Positions 7,859-16,557 are shown, numbered from the stretch's first letter. The stretch is DNA of 26,714 nucleotides from an uncultured Muribaculaceae bacterium (GCA_910583675.1 CAJTYH010000036.1:1-26714); one strand, 5' to 3'. The notes: a model not told the origin generated them from the sequence alone. Made by a program: numbers and translations.

Positions 7859-9493
7859 ATGAAAAGGACATCCATATTTGCCACGCTGCTATTGGCGCTT
7901 TCGCTATCCGCCCAAACAGCCCGATCCGGAAACACGTATCAGGTAACCCTGGAAAGTCTGCTTGACGAGATGGTATCAGCGGAACAGCAAGCACGCCTAC
8001 CCGAACCATCATACATCTCAGGGCAAGTAAGCAGTTACGACAGACGATCTGTCTCACCGGAAACCCAAGGATGGTTTGCCAACAACGACGGATTCGGCAT
8101 CGAACGGATAGACACCGTCAACGGACATATTGAAAAGGTCATGTTTGACGAGACAGGCCCCGGCGCGATAACCCGAATATGGATCACCACCCTTGACAAA
8201 CGAGGCACATGGCGCTTTTACTTCGATGGGAACAAGACACCGGGACTGGTTATCCCTGCCTACGACCTCATGTGCCTGGATTACCCTGAGATAAAAAACG
8301 GCCTCGTAATGGCTCATACGAGCTATACTCCCGACGGCAAAGGTGGAAACACATCGTTCCTGCCAATACCCTATGCGAAAAGCTGCAAGATAACATTCGA
8401 GGACGCACCGGGCGTAAATCCCACCCCCAAGTACTATCACATCAATTTCCGCAAATATCCTGAAAATGTGACAGTACAGACATTCTCCACCGAGACATTG
8501 GAGAAATCACGCAAAAAGCTGTCATCCGTCAATGAAGCTCTCCTCAAACCATCCGTCCGGTCAGACAGGCCGTTAAAGACCGTTTCCGCACGAAAGGCCA
8601 TAACACCGGGCGACTCACTGTGCATCAACCTTCCCAAAGGCAACAATGCCATATACGAGATCCGGTTTTCCGTATCCACGGATAATCCCGATGCCTACGC
8701 AACTGTCATGCGGCAACTGATTTTCAAGGCCGAGTTCGACAAGAAACAGACCATATGGGTGCCATTGGGCGATTACTCGGGAGGCGGCATGGGAGCACCT
8801 GCCGTGGAAAGCTGGTATCTATCTTCAGACGGGAACGGCAATATCACGAGCCGATGGCTGATGCCATACAAAAAGAAAGGCTCCCTTAAACTTCATAATC
8901 TCTCTGGCGGGGAGGTAAACGTAGAGGTTGCAGTTAAAGTGTCGCACCTGAAATGGGACGATAGGTCGCTCTACTTCCATGCCTCTTGGCGGCAACAGGA
9001 TCACATCTACATCCACAACAATTACGACGAGGATGAAAAATGCTCCGACTGGAATTTCGCGACAATTCATGGCAGAGGTATATACAAGGGAGACCTGCTT
9101 TCGCTCTTCAACCACGCACCACGATGGTACGGAGAAGGCGACGAAAAGATATGGGTTGACAACGACCGGTTCCCATCCCACTTCGGCACAGGCACGGAGG
9201 ACTACTACAACAGCTCATGGGCACCGGTCTATCCCTTCCATACTCCTTTCGGAGGCGCTCCACGCGCAGATCTGGAGACATCCCACGGCTATAACGCCTT
9301 TTACCGCACCCGCCATCTGGATGCCATCCCCTTTGAAAGCACTTTCAAGTTTGACATCGAAATGCTCGGATGGGACAGCGGTTACGTTGACTACTCCACC
9401 ACCACATACTGGTATGGCGACTATGAAGCTCAAGCCATAGGAACGTCAGGCGCGCCAGAAGCTCTAAGACCTCTCCTGCCAGCCGATCGCTGA
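7859..9493 (+). CDS. DUF2961 / glycoside hydrolase family 172 protein, exported
   Basis: The 544-residue protein has a signal peptide (about 1-19) and matches the DUF2961 family from its start (YDRRSVSPETQGWFANNDGFG region near residue 60) to the conserved FGTGTEDYYN motif (Glu447) and the TPFGGAPRAD stretch. DUF2961 proteins are now classed as GH172, jelly-roll enzymes acting on alpha-fructofuranosides, difructose anhydrides or D-arabinofuranosides. The Glu of the TEDY motif is probably one of the catalytic pair. Which substrate is used here cannot be told. It is the last gene of the plus-strand block and converges on the GNAT gene across 26 bases with no evident terminator hairpin. Confidence 0.86.
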   Translation: MKRTSIFATLLLALSLSAQTARSGNTYQVTLESLLDEMVSAEQQARLPEPSYISGQVSSYDRRSVSPETQGWFANNDGFGIERIDTVNGHIEKVMFDETGPGAITRIWITTLDKRGTWRFYFDGNKTPGLVIPAYDLMCLDYPEIKNGLVMAHTSYTPDGKGGNTSFLPIPYAKSCKITFEDAPGVNPTPKYYHINFRKYPENVTVQTFSTETLEKSRKKLSSVNEALLKPSVRSDRPLKTVSARKAITPGDSLCINLPKGNNAIYEIRFSVSTDNPDAYATVMRQLIFKAEFDKKQTIWVPLGDYSGGGMGAPAVESWYLSSDGNGNITSRWLMPYKKKGSLKLHNLSGGEVNVEVAVKVSHLKWDDRSLYFHASWRQQDHIYIHNNYDEDEKCSDWNFATIHGRGIYKGDLLSLFNHAPRWYGEGDEKIWVDNDRFPSHFGTGTEDYYNSSWAPVYPFHTPFGGAPRADLETSHGYNAFYRTRHLDAIPFESTFKFDIEMLGWDSGYVDYSTTTYWYGDYEAQAIGTSGAPEALRPLLPADR

Positions 9494-9519
9494 GCTTAAC
9501 CCCCTGTTACCACCGCTCA

Positions 9520-10074
9520 TCATAGGACTATCCGATACAGTACATGCTCCTTCAACGGATCACCATCCGGAAGCGCCGGATGCGGGAATGTACCGGCGTA
9601 CTCCATGCCGATCTTTTGCATCACCCGCTGTGAACGGCGGTTGCAGACTGCCGTGAACGAATATACCGACCCGCTGATCAATCCCGTTTTACGGGCATAG
9701 GACAGACATCCAAAAGCGGCCTCGGTGGCATACCCGTTATTCCAGTATTCATGGCCAAGCCTCCAACCGATCTCAACACCGGGGGAAAAAGGCGCATCAA
9801 AGGCAAACCTGTGAAACCCCACATAACCGATGAACCGTCCATCGCTCTTACGCTCTACCGCATACAAACCGAACCCGAATTCATCAAATTCCTTTATTAT
9901 ACGGTCATAGAAACCTACAGTCTCGTCATAAGATAGAGGACGCGGGAAATGCGCCATAACCTCCTTATCACCATTCATCTCCACAAATGGCTCTATATCC
10001 CTCTCAGACCATTTGCGCAGTATCAGGCGTTCCGTCTCAAACACATTCAAATCCGCACACATACGTTGGAACAT
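9520..10074 (-). CDS. GNAT family N-acetyltransferase (RimJ/RimL type)
   Basis: The 184-residue protein has the RimJ/RimL-like layout. FETERLILRKW lies near residues 12-22. The acetyl-CoA site EIGWRLGHEYWNNGYATEA is in the middle, with NNGYAT in the usual Q/RxxGxG/A position. A C-terminal NRRSQRVMQKIGMEYAG segment is typical of the fold. The family acetylates N-terminal amines of proteins or small amines, and the substrate is unknown. The ATG at 10074 is one base from the stop of the beta-lactamase gene, so translation is probably coupled. An alternative start is the ATG at 10062 (residue 5). Only an enzymatic role can be supported; drug acetylation would be speculation. Confidence 0.87.
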   Translation of the reverse strand: MFQRMCADLNVFETERLILRKWSERDIEPFVEMNGDKEVMAHFPRPLSYDETVGFYDRIIKEFDEFGFGLYAVERKSDGRFIGYVGFHRFAFDAPFSPGVEIGWRLGHEYWNNGYATEAAFGCLSYARKTGLISGSVYSFTAVCNRRSQRVMQKIGMEYAGTFPHPALPDGDPLKEHVLYRIVL

Positions 10075-10075
10075 T

Positions 10076-11014
10076 CTAAAAAGAGTTATCTACATACTCA
10101 TAAACAGCACTGGAGATCCGGGAGATAATCTGCTCGGCTTCCTCCTGTTCCCCTCCGAAATCCCTTACAAACACGACAACCGTGTATTTCTTGCCCGAAG
10201 GCAGCTCCACATATCCTCCGTCGTTTACGGCAATCACCTCTCCATGATCATTTACATATCCCGAACCGGTACGATGCGAAAAGACAATATCCGGCACATC
10301 AGGCAACCCGGCTGCAATACGCGGCATGCCGGTATCGCAATTGCGCATGCCGCGCTTCACATGTTCCTGCTTGGAAACAGACACCAGGCTGTCGGTAAAC
10401 AACCGATTTACCAACATGGCATATGCAAGAGGCGACGTACGATTTTCGTAGCTCTTCCCTATTTCGGCCTTCATATCCGCCTCCCTATGCTTTATGGCAA
10501 AATCGCTTCCCGGCAACATTTCATGTATGCATGCGTCAGTCTCTGGTGCAGATATTATTTGATCGAACAGGAAGTTGCTCGCATTGTTGTCACTGCAAAC
10601 CAGGATATAATCTATCAGTTCACCTGCCGTAAGCCGGAAACTCTCGCCTACATGCTCCTTGAGCATCGGACTCCAGGTTTCCGCATCAAGTTCGCTGCGC
10701 CTGAGTTCGAGAACCGTGTCCAGATCGGCAGACTTCATGTCAAGTCTGTGGCAGACAGCAAGAGCCTCATGGAGCTTGAACATGCTCATCATCGGATAGT
10801 CCGATGAATTGTTCAGCACTATCGTGTCATTATTGTCAATGATTACCGCAATGCCGAATTGCCCGGGCTGCTCATCCACTACCTCGTGAAGTGCCACCAA
10901 AAGGCTGTCTTTATCCACACTCGTCCCACCATTGGACACTTTCGTGTTGCTGCAGGAATGCAGCATGCATGCCAGAAACATGCATATTATTACATAAATT
11001 ATTCGATTATACAT
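10076..11014 (-). CDS. class A (CfxA-like) beta-lactamase, predicted lipoprotein
   Basis: The frame is open from 11053, but the ATG at 11014 gives a clean lipoprotein signal (hydrophobic 4-17, lipobox LHSC with Cys21). The mature enzyme carries the class A signature: Ser77-Met-Phe-Lys80 (SxxK), SDN at 141-143, a Glu at 178 in the omega loop, and R-T-G at 248-250 where most relatives have K-T-G. Stretches such as YPMMSMFK, TWSPMLK, SDNNASN, RTSP and TGSGYVN align with CfxA as I know it, so it belongs to the Bacteroidota A2 subclass, at a clear distance from CfxA itself. It should hydrolyse beta-lactams in the periplasm; the spectrum cannot be predicted. No mobile element flanks it, which suggests a resident chromosomal gene. 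The GNAT gene follows after one base. Confidence 0.93.
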   Translation of the reverse strand: MYNRIIYVIICMFLACMLHSCSNTKVSNGGTSVDKDSLLVALHEVVDEQPGQFGIAVIIDNNDTIVLNNSSDYPMMSMFKLHEALAVCHRLDMKSADLDTVLELRRSELDAETWSPMLKEHVGESFRLTAGELIDYILVCSDNNASNFLFDQIISAPETDACIHEMLPGSDFAIKHREADMKAEIGKSYENRTSPLAYAMLVNRLFTDSLVSVSKQEHVKRGMRNCDTGMPRIAAGLPDVPDIVFSHRTGSGYVNDHGEVIAVNDGGYVELPSGKKYTVVVFVRDFGGEQEEAEQIISRISSAVYEYVDNSF

Positions 11015-11039
11015 ATCATGAACCCGGATAATTGAAATC

Positions 11040-11091
11040 AGCGCCCGCTGCATATACAGCGGGCGCTGAAGGAATGCCGGCTAAAGCCGGC
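11040..11091 (-). terminator. tandem hairpins ending ompA-family transcript
   Basis: Two perfect inverted repeats lie behind the OmpA-family stop. The first is GCCGGC-N4-GCCGGC (11076-11091). The second is AGCGCCCGCTG-N6-CAGCGGGCGCT (11040-11067). Neither has a proper T-run in the minus-strand direction. They also sit within 26 bases of the beta-lactamase start codon. Confidence 0.65.
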
Positions 11092-11114
11092 TTTATCATT
11101 ATCGTTTGCCGATA

Positions 11115-12308
11115 TTATTCAGCTTCGATAGTCACGCAACGGTCAAGTGTAAGGCACTTGTCACCGAGGTCTACGCGGTTGCCGTTGTTGGTAGTAGCGT
11201 TGAGCTGGCTTTCGCTCACACCGTAACGAACGAGCTGGTTCTTGACAGTCTCAACACGGTTCTTGCGAAGACGTGTGTTGATTGCGTCTGTACCGGTATA
11301 GTTGTCGGCCCAACCGGTGAGGGTGTACTTCTTGTTGTCAGCCTTCATCACATTGGCAACGCTCTGGAGAACCTTGCGGTCAACCGAAGTCAGACGGTAA
11401 ACGTTGCAAGGATAGTAGATAGTTGCAAGAGGAGCCTTTGTTACAACCTGCTTCTCTACGGGACGTGCGAGGCAAGCCTTGAGCTGGCTTTCGAGGTCGG
11501 CGATACGTGCGTCAGCAGCCTGAAGACGTGCGCGATATTCGTCGCAGTTCTCTGCAGGGGGGCATACGGGAACGATAGGAGCCTTCCAGTCGCTCTGGCC
11601 GAGCTTGAAAGTAGCTGTAAGGAGAGCTTCACCTACTACAGTTGTGAGACCGTCACGATCTATGCTGTTATCCATAGCTACCGCACGCAGGTCAAGACCA
11701 AGAGCGAAGTGACGGCTGATGTTGAAGTCCTGAGTAAGACCGGCACGGATTGTGATAGTGCGGTCCTTCATGTTCTCCCACTTGTGATCAGCTGTAGCCT
11801 TCTCCCTGCCAAAAGCCCAGTAGAGACCACCGCCGGCATAGATATATGCATTGTAAACGCGATTGGGCTTGTAGCCGCACCACCAGTTGGTAAGGCTCAA
11901 CATCACATCAAACGTAGGGCCTGCGTAGTTTACTTTTGACTTATAGTAACCGTCTACGGTATTATCCCATGTGAGAACGCCGTAACCGTTAATATCGCCA
12001 TGTTTTGCAAGACCTTTAACGGACACGAAGTCAGCACCGATACGGCCTCCCAGAATCGGAGAGAACCATTTGCCTACATAAAGTGAAGCAGCAGGTGCGA
12101 AACGGTCACCAACTTTACGATGCACGTCAGCAGGAGTGAAGCCCATTGCTACACCACCCTCGGCCTGGATAAACCAGTTGCTGGAAAACTTGTTGAACAG
12201 GTAGCCCTGAGAGGGATCCTCCACGTAGGTAACTTCCTGAGCATTCTGAGCAAACGCGCTGCCTGCCAGCATAGCGAAGCCCAATGCCAAAATTGAACTC
12301 TTTTTCAT
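11115..12308 (-). CDS. OmpA-family outer-membrane protein
   Basis: The 397-residue protein has a signal peptide cleaved after Ala20. Residues about 45-240 alternate in the way of an outer-membrane beta-barrel. A short coiled-coil-like linker follows (about 256-280). The C-terminal OmpA domain (about 293-395) binds peptidoglycan: Asp335 in ADNYTG and Arg351 in KNRVETV correspond to the diaminopimelate-binding pair, with one extra residue between them compared with the usual spacing. It probably anchors the outer membrane to the cell wall and may form a pore. Codon choice (many CGT, GGT, GCT) differs from the C-ending codons of its neighbours, as expected for an abundant protein. The leader is long and AT-rich; TAACTTTA (12470-12477, minus) is a weak -7 candidate without a matching -33 box. 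Confidence 0.93.
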   Translation of the reverse strand: MKKSSILALGFAMLAGSAFAQNAQEVTYVEDPSQGYLFNKFSSNWFIQAEGGVAMGFTPADVHRKVGDRFAPAASLYVGKWFSPILGGRIGADFVSVKGLAKHGDINGYGVLTWDNTVDGYYKSKVNYAGPTFDVMLSLTNWWCGYKPNRVYNAYIYAGGGLYWAFGREKATADHKWENMKDRTITIRAGLTQDFNISRHFALGLDLRAVAMDNSIDRDGLTTVVGEALLTATFKLGQSDWKAPIVPVCPPAENCDEYRARLQAADARIADLESQLKACLARPVEKQVVTKAPLATIYYPCNVYRLTSVDRKVLQSVANVMKADNKKYTLTGWADNYTGTDAINTRLRKNRVETVKNQLVRYGVSESQLNATTNNGNRVDLGDKCLTLDRCVTIEAE

Positions 12309-12739
12309 AGATAAAGTAAAAACGTTTTGTTGATATATATGAAAGTTTTTTATTTATTTCTGCCTTCTGCACCCTGACAGACGGAGAATCCACGACGTTG
12401 CATTATGCTAACGGATTGATTTCCTGCCTATACCTCATCCATATCACAGGATAAGTGCAAATTGCGGTGTAAAGTTATAGAATTTTTTTTAATAAATTTA
12501 CATTTCAAGGTGAAAATTTACATTAGACCATGCAAAACCAGATATCTCCAGAGAGTTAGGAACCGATTTTCACATGAGTTATACTTCTATAACCATATTT
12601 TCGTCAAATGAGTTCAACCCTGATCCATCATCCGGCAATTTTAACAATCGCCTCATATTACCATGCGGCATGCACCTTTCGATTGATGCATGCCGCATGG
12701 TCGCATAAGGCACCTGCGTTCAGGCACCTGACATAATTC
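12309..12739. other. 431-base non-coding gap between ompA-family gene and transketolase
   Basis: No credible gene is seen. It holds the AT-rich leader of the OmpA-family gene (12309 to about 12470), a T-rich stretch at 12483-12490, the hairpin at 12661-12700, and a 9-base direct repeat AGGCACCTG at 12708-12716 and 12722-12730, just behind the transketolase stop. Confidence 0.6.
12661..12700 (-). terminator. hairpin downstream of transketolase
   Basis: Perfect 14-base arms CCATGCGGCATGCA / TGCATGCCGCATGG around a 12-base loop, 40 bases behind the transketolase stop. No T-run follows on either strand. It is a likely terminator or 3'-end stabiliser. Confidence 0.6.
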
Positions 12740-14773
12740 TTACTTACCGATGAATTTCAGCACCTGCTCCACTACATTCTGAGCGGTGAAACCGAATTTC
12801 TCATCAAGAACCTGATACGGTGCGGAGGCACCGAAGTGGTCAAGGCCGAATACCTTTCCATTGGAGCCGACAACACCACGCAAGGTCGAAGGAAGACCTG
12901 ATGTAAGCCCGAACACGGGCACACCGGCAGTCGGGATCACACTTTCGCGATATTCCTTGTCCTGTTGCTCAAACAGACCTATGGAAGGCACGGAAACCAC
13001 CCTGCAAGGAATTTCTCCGGCTTCCAGAAGAGTTGCCACTTCGCACAGAAGCGATACCTCAGAGCCGTTGCCCACAAGTACGACCTTTGGATGAGGCGTA
13101 TCCATTACCGTATATCCACCCATACGCGCACCCTGAGCTTCCTGGTAACGATCGCCCGTTGCAGCCGGCAACTGCCTTACATCCTGACGGGTAAGGATCA
13201 GAGCAGTAGGAGTCTTGTCGTTCTCCATCGCCATATCCCACGCCACGGATGTCTCCACTGAATCCGCAGGACGCAACACAAGCATAGAAGGTACACCGGA
13301 AAGGTTTCTTAGCTCCTCCATGAGGCGGATCTGTGCTTCCTGTTCCACCGGTTCATGTGTCGGGCCGTCCTCACCCACGCGGAACGCATCATGCGTCCAG
13401 ATATACTTTACAGGCAATTCCATGAGAGCCGACATGCGGATGGCCGGTTTCATATAGTCAGAGAACACAAAGAAAGTGCCGCAAGCGGCGATCAGGCCGC
13501 CGTGCAGCGCGATACCGTTCATGATGGCAGCCATCGTAAGCTCGCTGACACCGGCATGGAGGAACGCCCCCGAGAAGTCGCCGTTTACGAACGCCGTGGT
13601 ATGCTTGAGGAAAGCGTCGGTCTTGTCAGAGTTTGCAAGGTCGGCACTGCTCACGATCATGTTCTTCACTTTCTGAGCCAGCACGTCAAGCACAGCGGCT
13701 GAACCGGCACGCGTCGCACTGTTCTCCTTCTGGACTATGGCGGAATAGTCTATCTGAGGTAGCTTGCCGTTGATGAAATCGTCCAACTGACGAGCCTGTT
13801 CAGGATTCGCCTTTGCCCACTCAGCCTCAACGCTATGGCGTTGAGCGCATATCTTCCTCAATTCCTCGTTGCGATCGGCGTACAGTTTCTCCACTTCAGC
13901 AGGAATCAGCCATGGGTTTGCAGGATCCGCACCGAGATTCTCTATGGTCTTGGCGTAATCTGCACCCGACTTGCTCAAAGGCTGACCGTGGGTGGAGTAT
14001 TTCCCTTCGAAATTCTCACCGGTAGCGGTCACGGCACCACGCCCCATGATGGTATGGCCGATTATGATCGTCGGACGGGAAGTCTCGGCAATAGCCTTGC
14101 CAAGCGCATCGGCAATGGCTACCGGATCCGTGCCGTCGATTTCCAGCACATTCCATCCCCAGGCACGATATTTCATGGCCACATCTTCCTTGTCTACGGC
14201 ATCCACGTCCGTTGAAAGCTGCACTTTGTTGCTGTCATAGAACATTATCAGGTTGGACAGCCCGAGAAAACCGGCAATACGCCCTGCGCCCTGCGAAATT
14301 TCCTCCTGGATGCCTCCGTCTGAGATAAAGGCATAGGTCTTATGCGCAACCACGTCACCGAAACGAGCCTGCAGGAAACGCTCGGCAATGGCACATCCCA
14401 CAGCCATGGTATGCCCCTGGCCCAGCGGCCCGGAAGTATTCTCTATGCCACGCTCCACATGCAGCTCCGGATGACCCGGACACGGACTACCCCATTGACG
14501 GAGTTGCTGAAGCTCATCCACGGTATATTTGCCCGTAAGAGCCAATACACTGTAAAGCATGGGCGACATATGACCCGGGTCAAGGAAGAAACGGTCGCGA
14601 GCTATCCATGTGGGATCATCCGGATCCGTAACAAGGAACTGCGAATAAAGCACATTCACGAAATCGGCGCCACCCATGGCGCCACCGGGATGTCCTGACT
14701 TGGCTTTTTCAACCATTGCAGCGGAGAGTACGCGTATGGTATCTGCCGCCTTGTTGATTACGTCGGTGTTCAT
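12740..14773 (-). CDS. tkt: transketolase
   Basis: Transketolase moves two-carbon ketol units between sugar phosphates in the pentose phosphate pathway using thiamine diphosphate. The start is placed at the ATG at 14773, giving 677 residues beginning MNTDVINKAADTIR; the 43 residues upstream in the open frame look non-coding. Motifs: SGHPGGAMGGAD (26-37), DPGHMSPMLYS, GPLGQGH (115-121), a cofactor motif SDGGIQEEIS (151-160) ending in YDSN, and GEDGPTHEPVEQ carrying the Glu that activates the thiazolium. The cofactor motif has SDG in place of the more common GDG, which I believe is usual in Bacteroidales. It lies downstream of the sugar permease but is separated from it by two hairpins, so it probably has its own promoter, which I could not locate. 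Confidence 0.95.
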   Translation of the reverse strand: MNTDVINKAADTIRVLSAAMVEKAKSGHPGGAMGGADFVNVLYSQFLVTDPDDPTWIARDRFFLDPGHMSPMLYSVLALTGKYTVDELQQLRQWGSPCPGHPELHVERGIENTSGPLGQGHTMAVGCAIAERFLQARFGDVVAHKTYAFISDGGIQEEISQGAGRIAGFLGLSNLIMFYDSNKVQLSTDVDAVDKEDVAMKYRAWGWNVLEIDGTDPVAIADALGKAIAETSRPTIIIGHTIMGRGAVTATGENFEGKYSTHGQPLSKSGADYAKTIENLGADPANPWLIPAEVEKLYADRNEELRKICAQRHSVEAEWAKANPEQARQLDDFINGKLPQIDYSAIVQKENSATRAGSAAVLDVLAQKVKNMIVSSADLANSDKTDAFLKHTTAFVNGDFSGAFLHAGVSELTMAAIMNGIALHGGLIAACGTFFVFSDYMKPAIRMSALMELPVKYIWTHDAFRVGEDGPTHEPVEQEAQIRLMEELRNLSGVPSMLVLRPADSVETSVAWDMAMENDKTPTALILTRQDVRQLPAATGDRYQEAQGARMGGYTVMDTPHPKVVLVGNGSEVSLLCEVATLLEAGEIPCRVVSVPSIGLFEQQDKEYRESVIPTAGVPVFGLTSGLPSTLRGVVGSNGKVFGLDHFGASAPYQVLDEKFGFTAQNVVEQVLKFIGK

Positions 14774-14878
14774 TTGGGTTGTTGAATTGTTACTGTTATC
14801 TGAATGTTGTACGTTGCATATGTCCGGGTACCGGTGAACGCAAGCATGTAAACTCGCCCTCGGTATTTTTCTTTGAAA

Positions 14879-14949
14879 CCCACCTCCCGTGCCCGACGGC
14901 ACTGGAGGCGGGTCATATCAATTGTTATCCCTTAATGGCCAAGGGATAA
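14879..14949 (-). terminator. two hairpins downstream of the sugar permease
   Basis: The first met by the permease transcript is TTATCCCTT / AAGGGATAA (14925-14949, perfect 9-base arms, 7-base loop). The second (14879-14912) has 15-base arms with two mismatches around a CGAC loop. Neither is followed by a strong T-run on the minus strand. Confidence 0.55.
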
Positions 14950-14963
14950 TTTCAATACTTCAT

Positions 14964-16337
14964 TTACAGGGCATCCTCAACGGCATCGTCCACGGGGATG
15001 TCCTTGTTCACGTTCTTGGAACCGCTTACGCCATAGAACAGGAGGTAAGCGAGCATCGCAACGATGAGCCAGTATGAAGCCATGTAACCGGCAACACCGG
15101 CGATGTAGCTCTGGATAAGAGGCATGATGCCGCCACCTACTACCATCATCATGAAGATGCCGGATGCCTGGGCTGTATACTTGCCAAGACCCTCGACTGC
15201 GAGGTTGAAGATGCCACCCCACATCACTGATGTGCAGAGACCGCAGACTACAAGCAGGAATGCGCTTACAGGCACCTGTGCTCCACCGGCATAGATGAAT
15301 TCCGGAACGGGAAGGGTGACTGTCTTGGGGATTACTATGGCTGCCACTACAAGTATGATTGCAACTGTGGATACGGTTATGATCTGCGCACGAGTGGACA
15401 CCGCGCCGCTGATAATGGAAGAGCAGAAACGGCCGACAAGCATGAGAAGCCAATAGATAGCCACGATCGCACCTGCTATGGCGGATGCCTCACCGACTAC
15501 ACCCGCTCCGTTTGCACTCTGGTCTGCCAGATAGAAGTTGAGAGTTGCGGGGATACCTACCTCTATGCCTACATAGAAGAAGATGCCGACAACGCCAAGC
15601 ACAAGGTGACGGAAGTTCCATGGAGAATGTGCATATTTCACCTTCTTGCCGGACTTGGTGAGGTTCGGTTCGGGAATAGCCACGAAGGAGATGATGACGA
15701 AAGCTACAGCGAATACACCCATTGCGATCCAAAGGAGCGGAGCCACGCTTGACATGGCGGTATCAGGGCTGAGGGCGCCAATCAAAGCTCCGACGAAGAA
15801 CGGAGTAAGGGTTGCAGAGAGCGAGTTGAGCGAGCCACCTGTCTGGATGAGCTGGTTGCCCTTGTTACCACCACCACCGAGAAGGTTAAGCATGGGATTT
15901 ACAACCGTGTTGAGCATGCACACGCAGAAACCGCAGATGAAAGCTCCGAGGAGGTATATGATGAAGTTCAGAGGTACCTGGACAGTCTGCAATGTCTCTG
16001 CGGAGGTCATCTCGAACAGGTTAACGTCAGCACCTACCACACTGGAGAGCCACTGAATGAAAAGACCTACGAATCCTATGGCCATCGCCCAAAGGGCTGT
16101 TTTCTTGTAACCGATCTTAACCAACAGGTTACCGGCCGGTATACCCATAAAGAGATAGGCGAGGAAGTTCATCATGTTGCCCATCATTCCGAGGGTGGAA
16201 TTGCCCTCGAACTTATAGCCCCATATGGTACCGATAGGAGCGGCAAGGTTGGTCACGAACGAGATCATCGCAAATAGGAAAAACATCGCGATGATCGCTA
16301 TCAAGCGCCCATTAGAGCTAGATTTTACTTGATTCAT
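14964..16337 (-). CDS. FHS-type sugar MFS transporter (glucose/galactose or fucose permease-like)
   Basis: The 457-residue protein is almost wholly hydrophobic, with about 12 membrane segments. It carries features of the fucose-galactose-glucose:H+ symporter group of the major facilitator superfamily, such as GAFICGFCVCMLNTVVNPMLNLLGG region and the QTGGSLNSLSATLTPF stretch. It should import a hexose across the inner membrane with protons. The exact sugar cannot be read; glucose or galactose is more likely than fucose since no fucose genes are nearby. It has a clear own promoter at 16472-16503. Transketolase lies downstream on the same strand behind two hairpins, so any co-regulation would be partial. 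Confidence 0.9.
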   Translation of the reverse strand: MNQVKSSSNGRLIAIIAMFFLFAMISFVTNLAAPIGTIWGYKFEGNSTLGMMGNMMNFLAYLFMGIPAGNLLVKIGYKKTALWAMAIGFVGLFIQWLSSVVGADVNLFEMTSAETLQTVQVPLNFIIYLLGAFICGFCVCMLNTVVNPMLNLLGGGGNKGNQLIQTGGSLNSLSATLTPFFVGALIGALSPDTAMSSVAPLLWIAMGVFAVAFVIISFVAIPEPNLTKSGKKVKYAHSPWNFRHLVLGVVGIFFYVGIEVGIPATLNFYLADQSANGAGVVGEASAIAGAIVAIYWLLMLVGRFCSSIISGAVSTRAQIITVSTVAIILVVAAIVIPKTVTLPVPEFIYAGGAQVPVSAFLLVVCGLCTSVMWGGIFNLAVEGLGKYTAQASGIFMMMVVGGGIMPLIQSYIAGVAGYMASYWLIVAMLAYLLFYGVSGSKNVNKDIPVDDAVEDAL

Positions 16338-16471
16338 AGCAATTTACTTGATTTTAAGGTAATTATAGTTTTATAATAATTTGTTTTCTGATCTTTATAC
16401 TGTCATGGGATCCGAACAACATGAGAAATTTTTCAAAAGAGAGTCTGTGTCAACTCACTATTGCGGATTTG

Positions 16472-16503
16472 CAAATTTAAACAAATTTTTCGCTTGGCAC
16501 AAA
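16472..16503 (-). promoter_or_regulatory. promoter of the sugar permease
   Basis: On the minus strand TTTG (16500-16503) is followed after exactly 20 bases by TAAATTTG (16472-16479), a full match to TTTG-N20-TAnnTTTG. Initiation near 16465 gives a leader of roughly 130 bases. Confidence 0.75.
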
Positions 16504-16530
16504 ATATTTTCATCTCTTTGTCCTGATCAT

Positions 16531-16557
16531 GGCGGTACGTCAAATTGACATATCGCC
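16531..16557. repeat. 27-base near-perfect palindrome followed by six T
   Basis: The arms (13 bases each, one central base) pair with one mismatch and one G-T wobble; the core is GTCAAATTGAC. On the plus strand TTTTTT follows (16558-16563), as in an intrinsic terminator, yet no plus-strand gene ends here. It lies 28 bases upstream of the permease -33 box and 86 bases beyond the YggS-family stop. It could end antisense transcription, end the yggS message in the minus direction, or be an operator for the permease. Confidence 0.5.

Noticed and set aside
9494..9519. Terminator between the converging GH172 and GNAT genes
   Set aside because: The 26-base gap shows no inverted repeat of useful length.
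10013..10807. 264-residue plus-strand frame opposite the beta-lactamase
   Set aside because: A shadow of a well-supported gene; no motif or initiation signal of its own.
11015..11053. Longer beta-lactamase start at 11053
   Set aside because: It would put 13 polar residues before the lipoprotein signal and would begin inside the ompA terminator hairpin.
11106..11939. 277-residue plus-strand frame opposite the OmpA-family gene
   Set aside because: It arises from the strong codon bias of the highly expressed gene on the other strand.
12708..12730. 9-base direct repeat AGGCACCTG as a target-site duplication or attachment site
   Set aside because: Only five bases separate the copies, and there is no integrase, IS or other insertion between or beside them.
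14774..14902. 43-residue N-terminal extension of transketolase
   Set aside because: The extra residues do not match the family and cross the upstream hairpin; the ATG at 14773 gives the conserved start.
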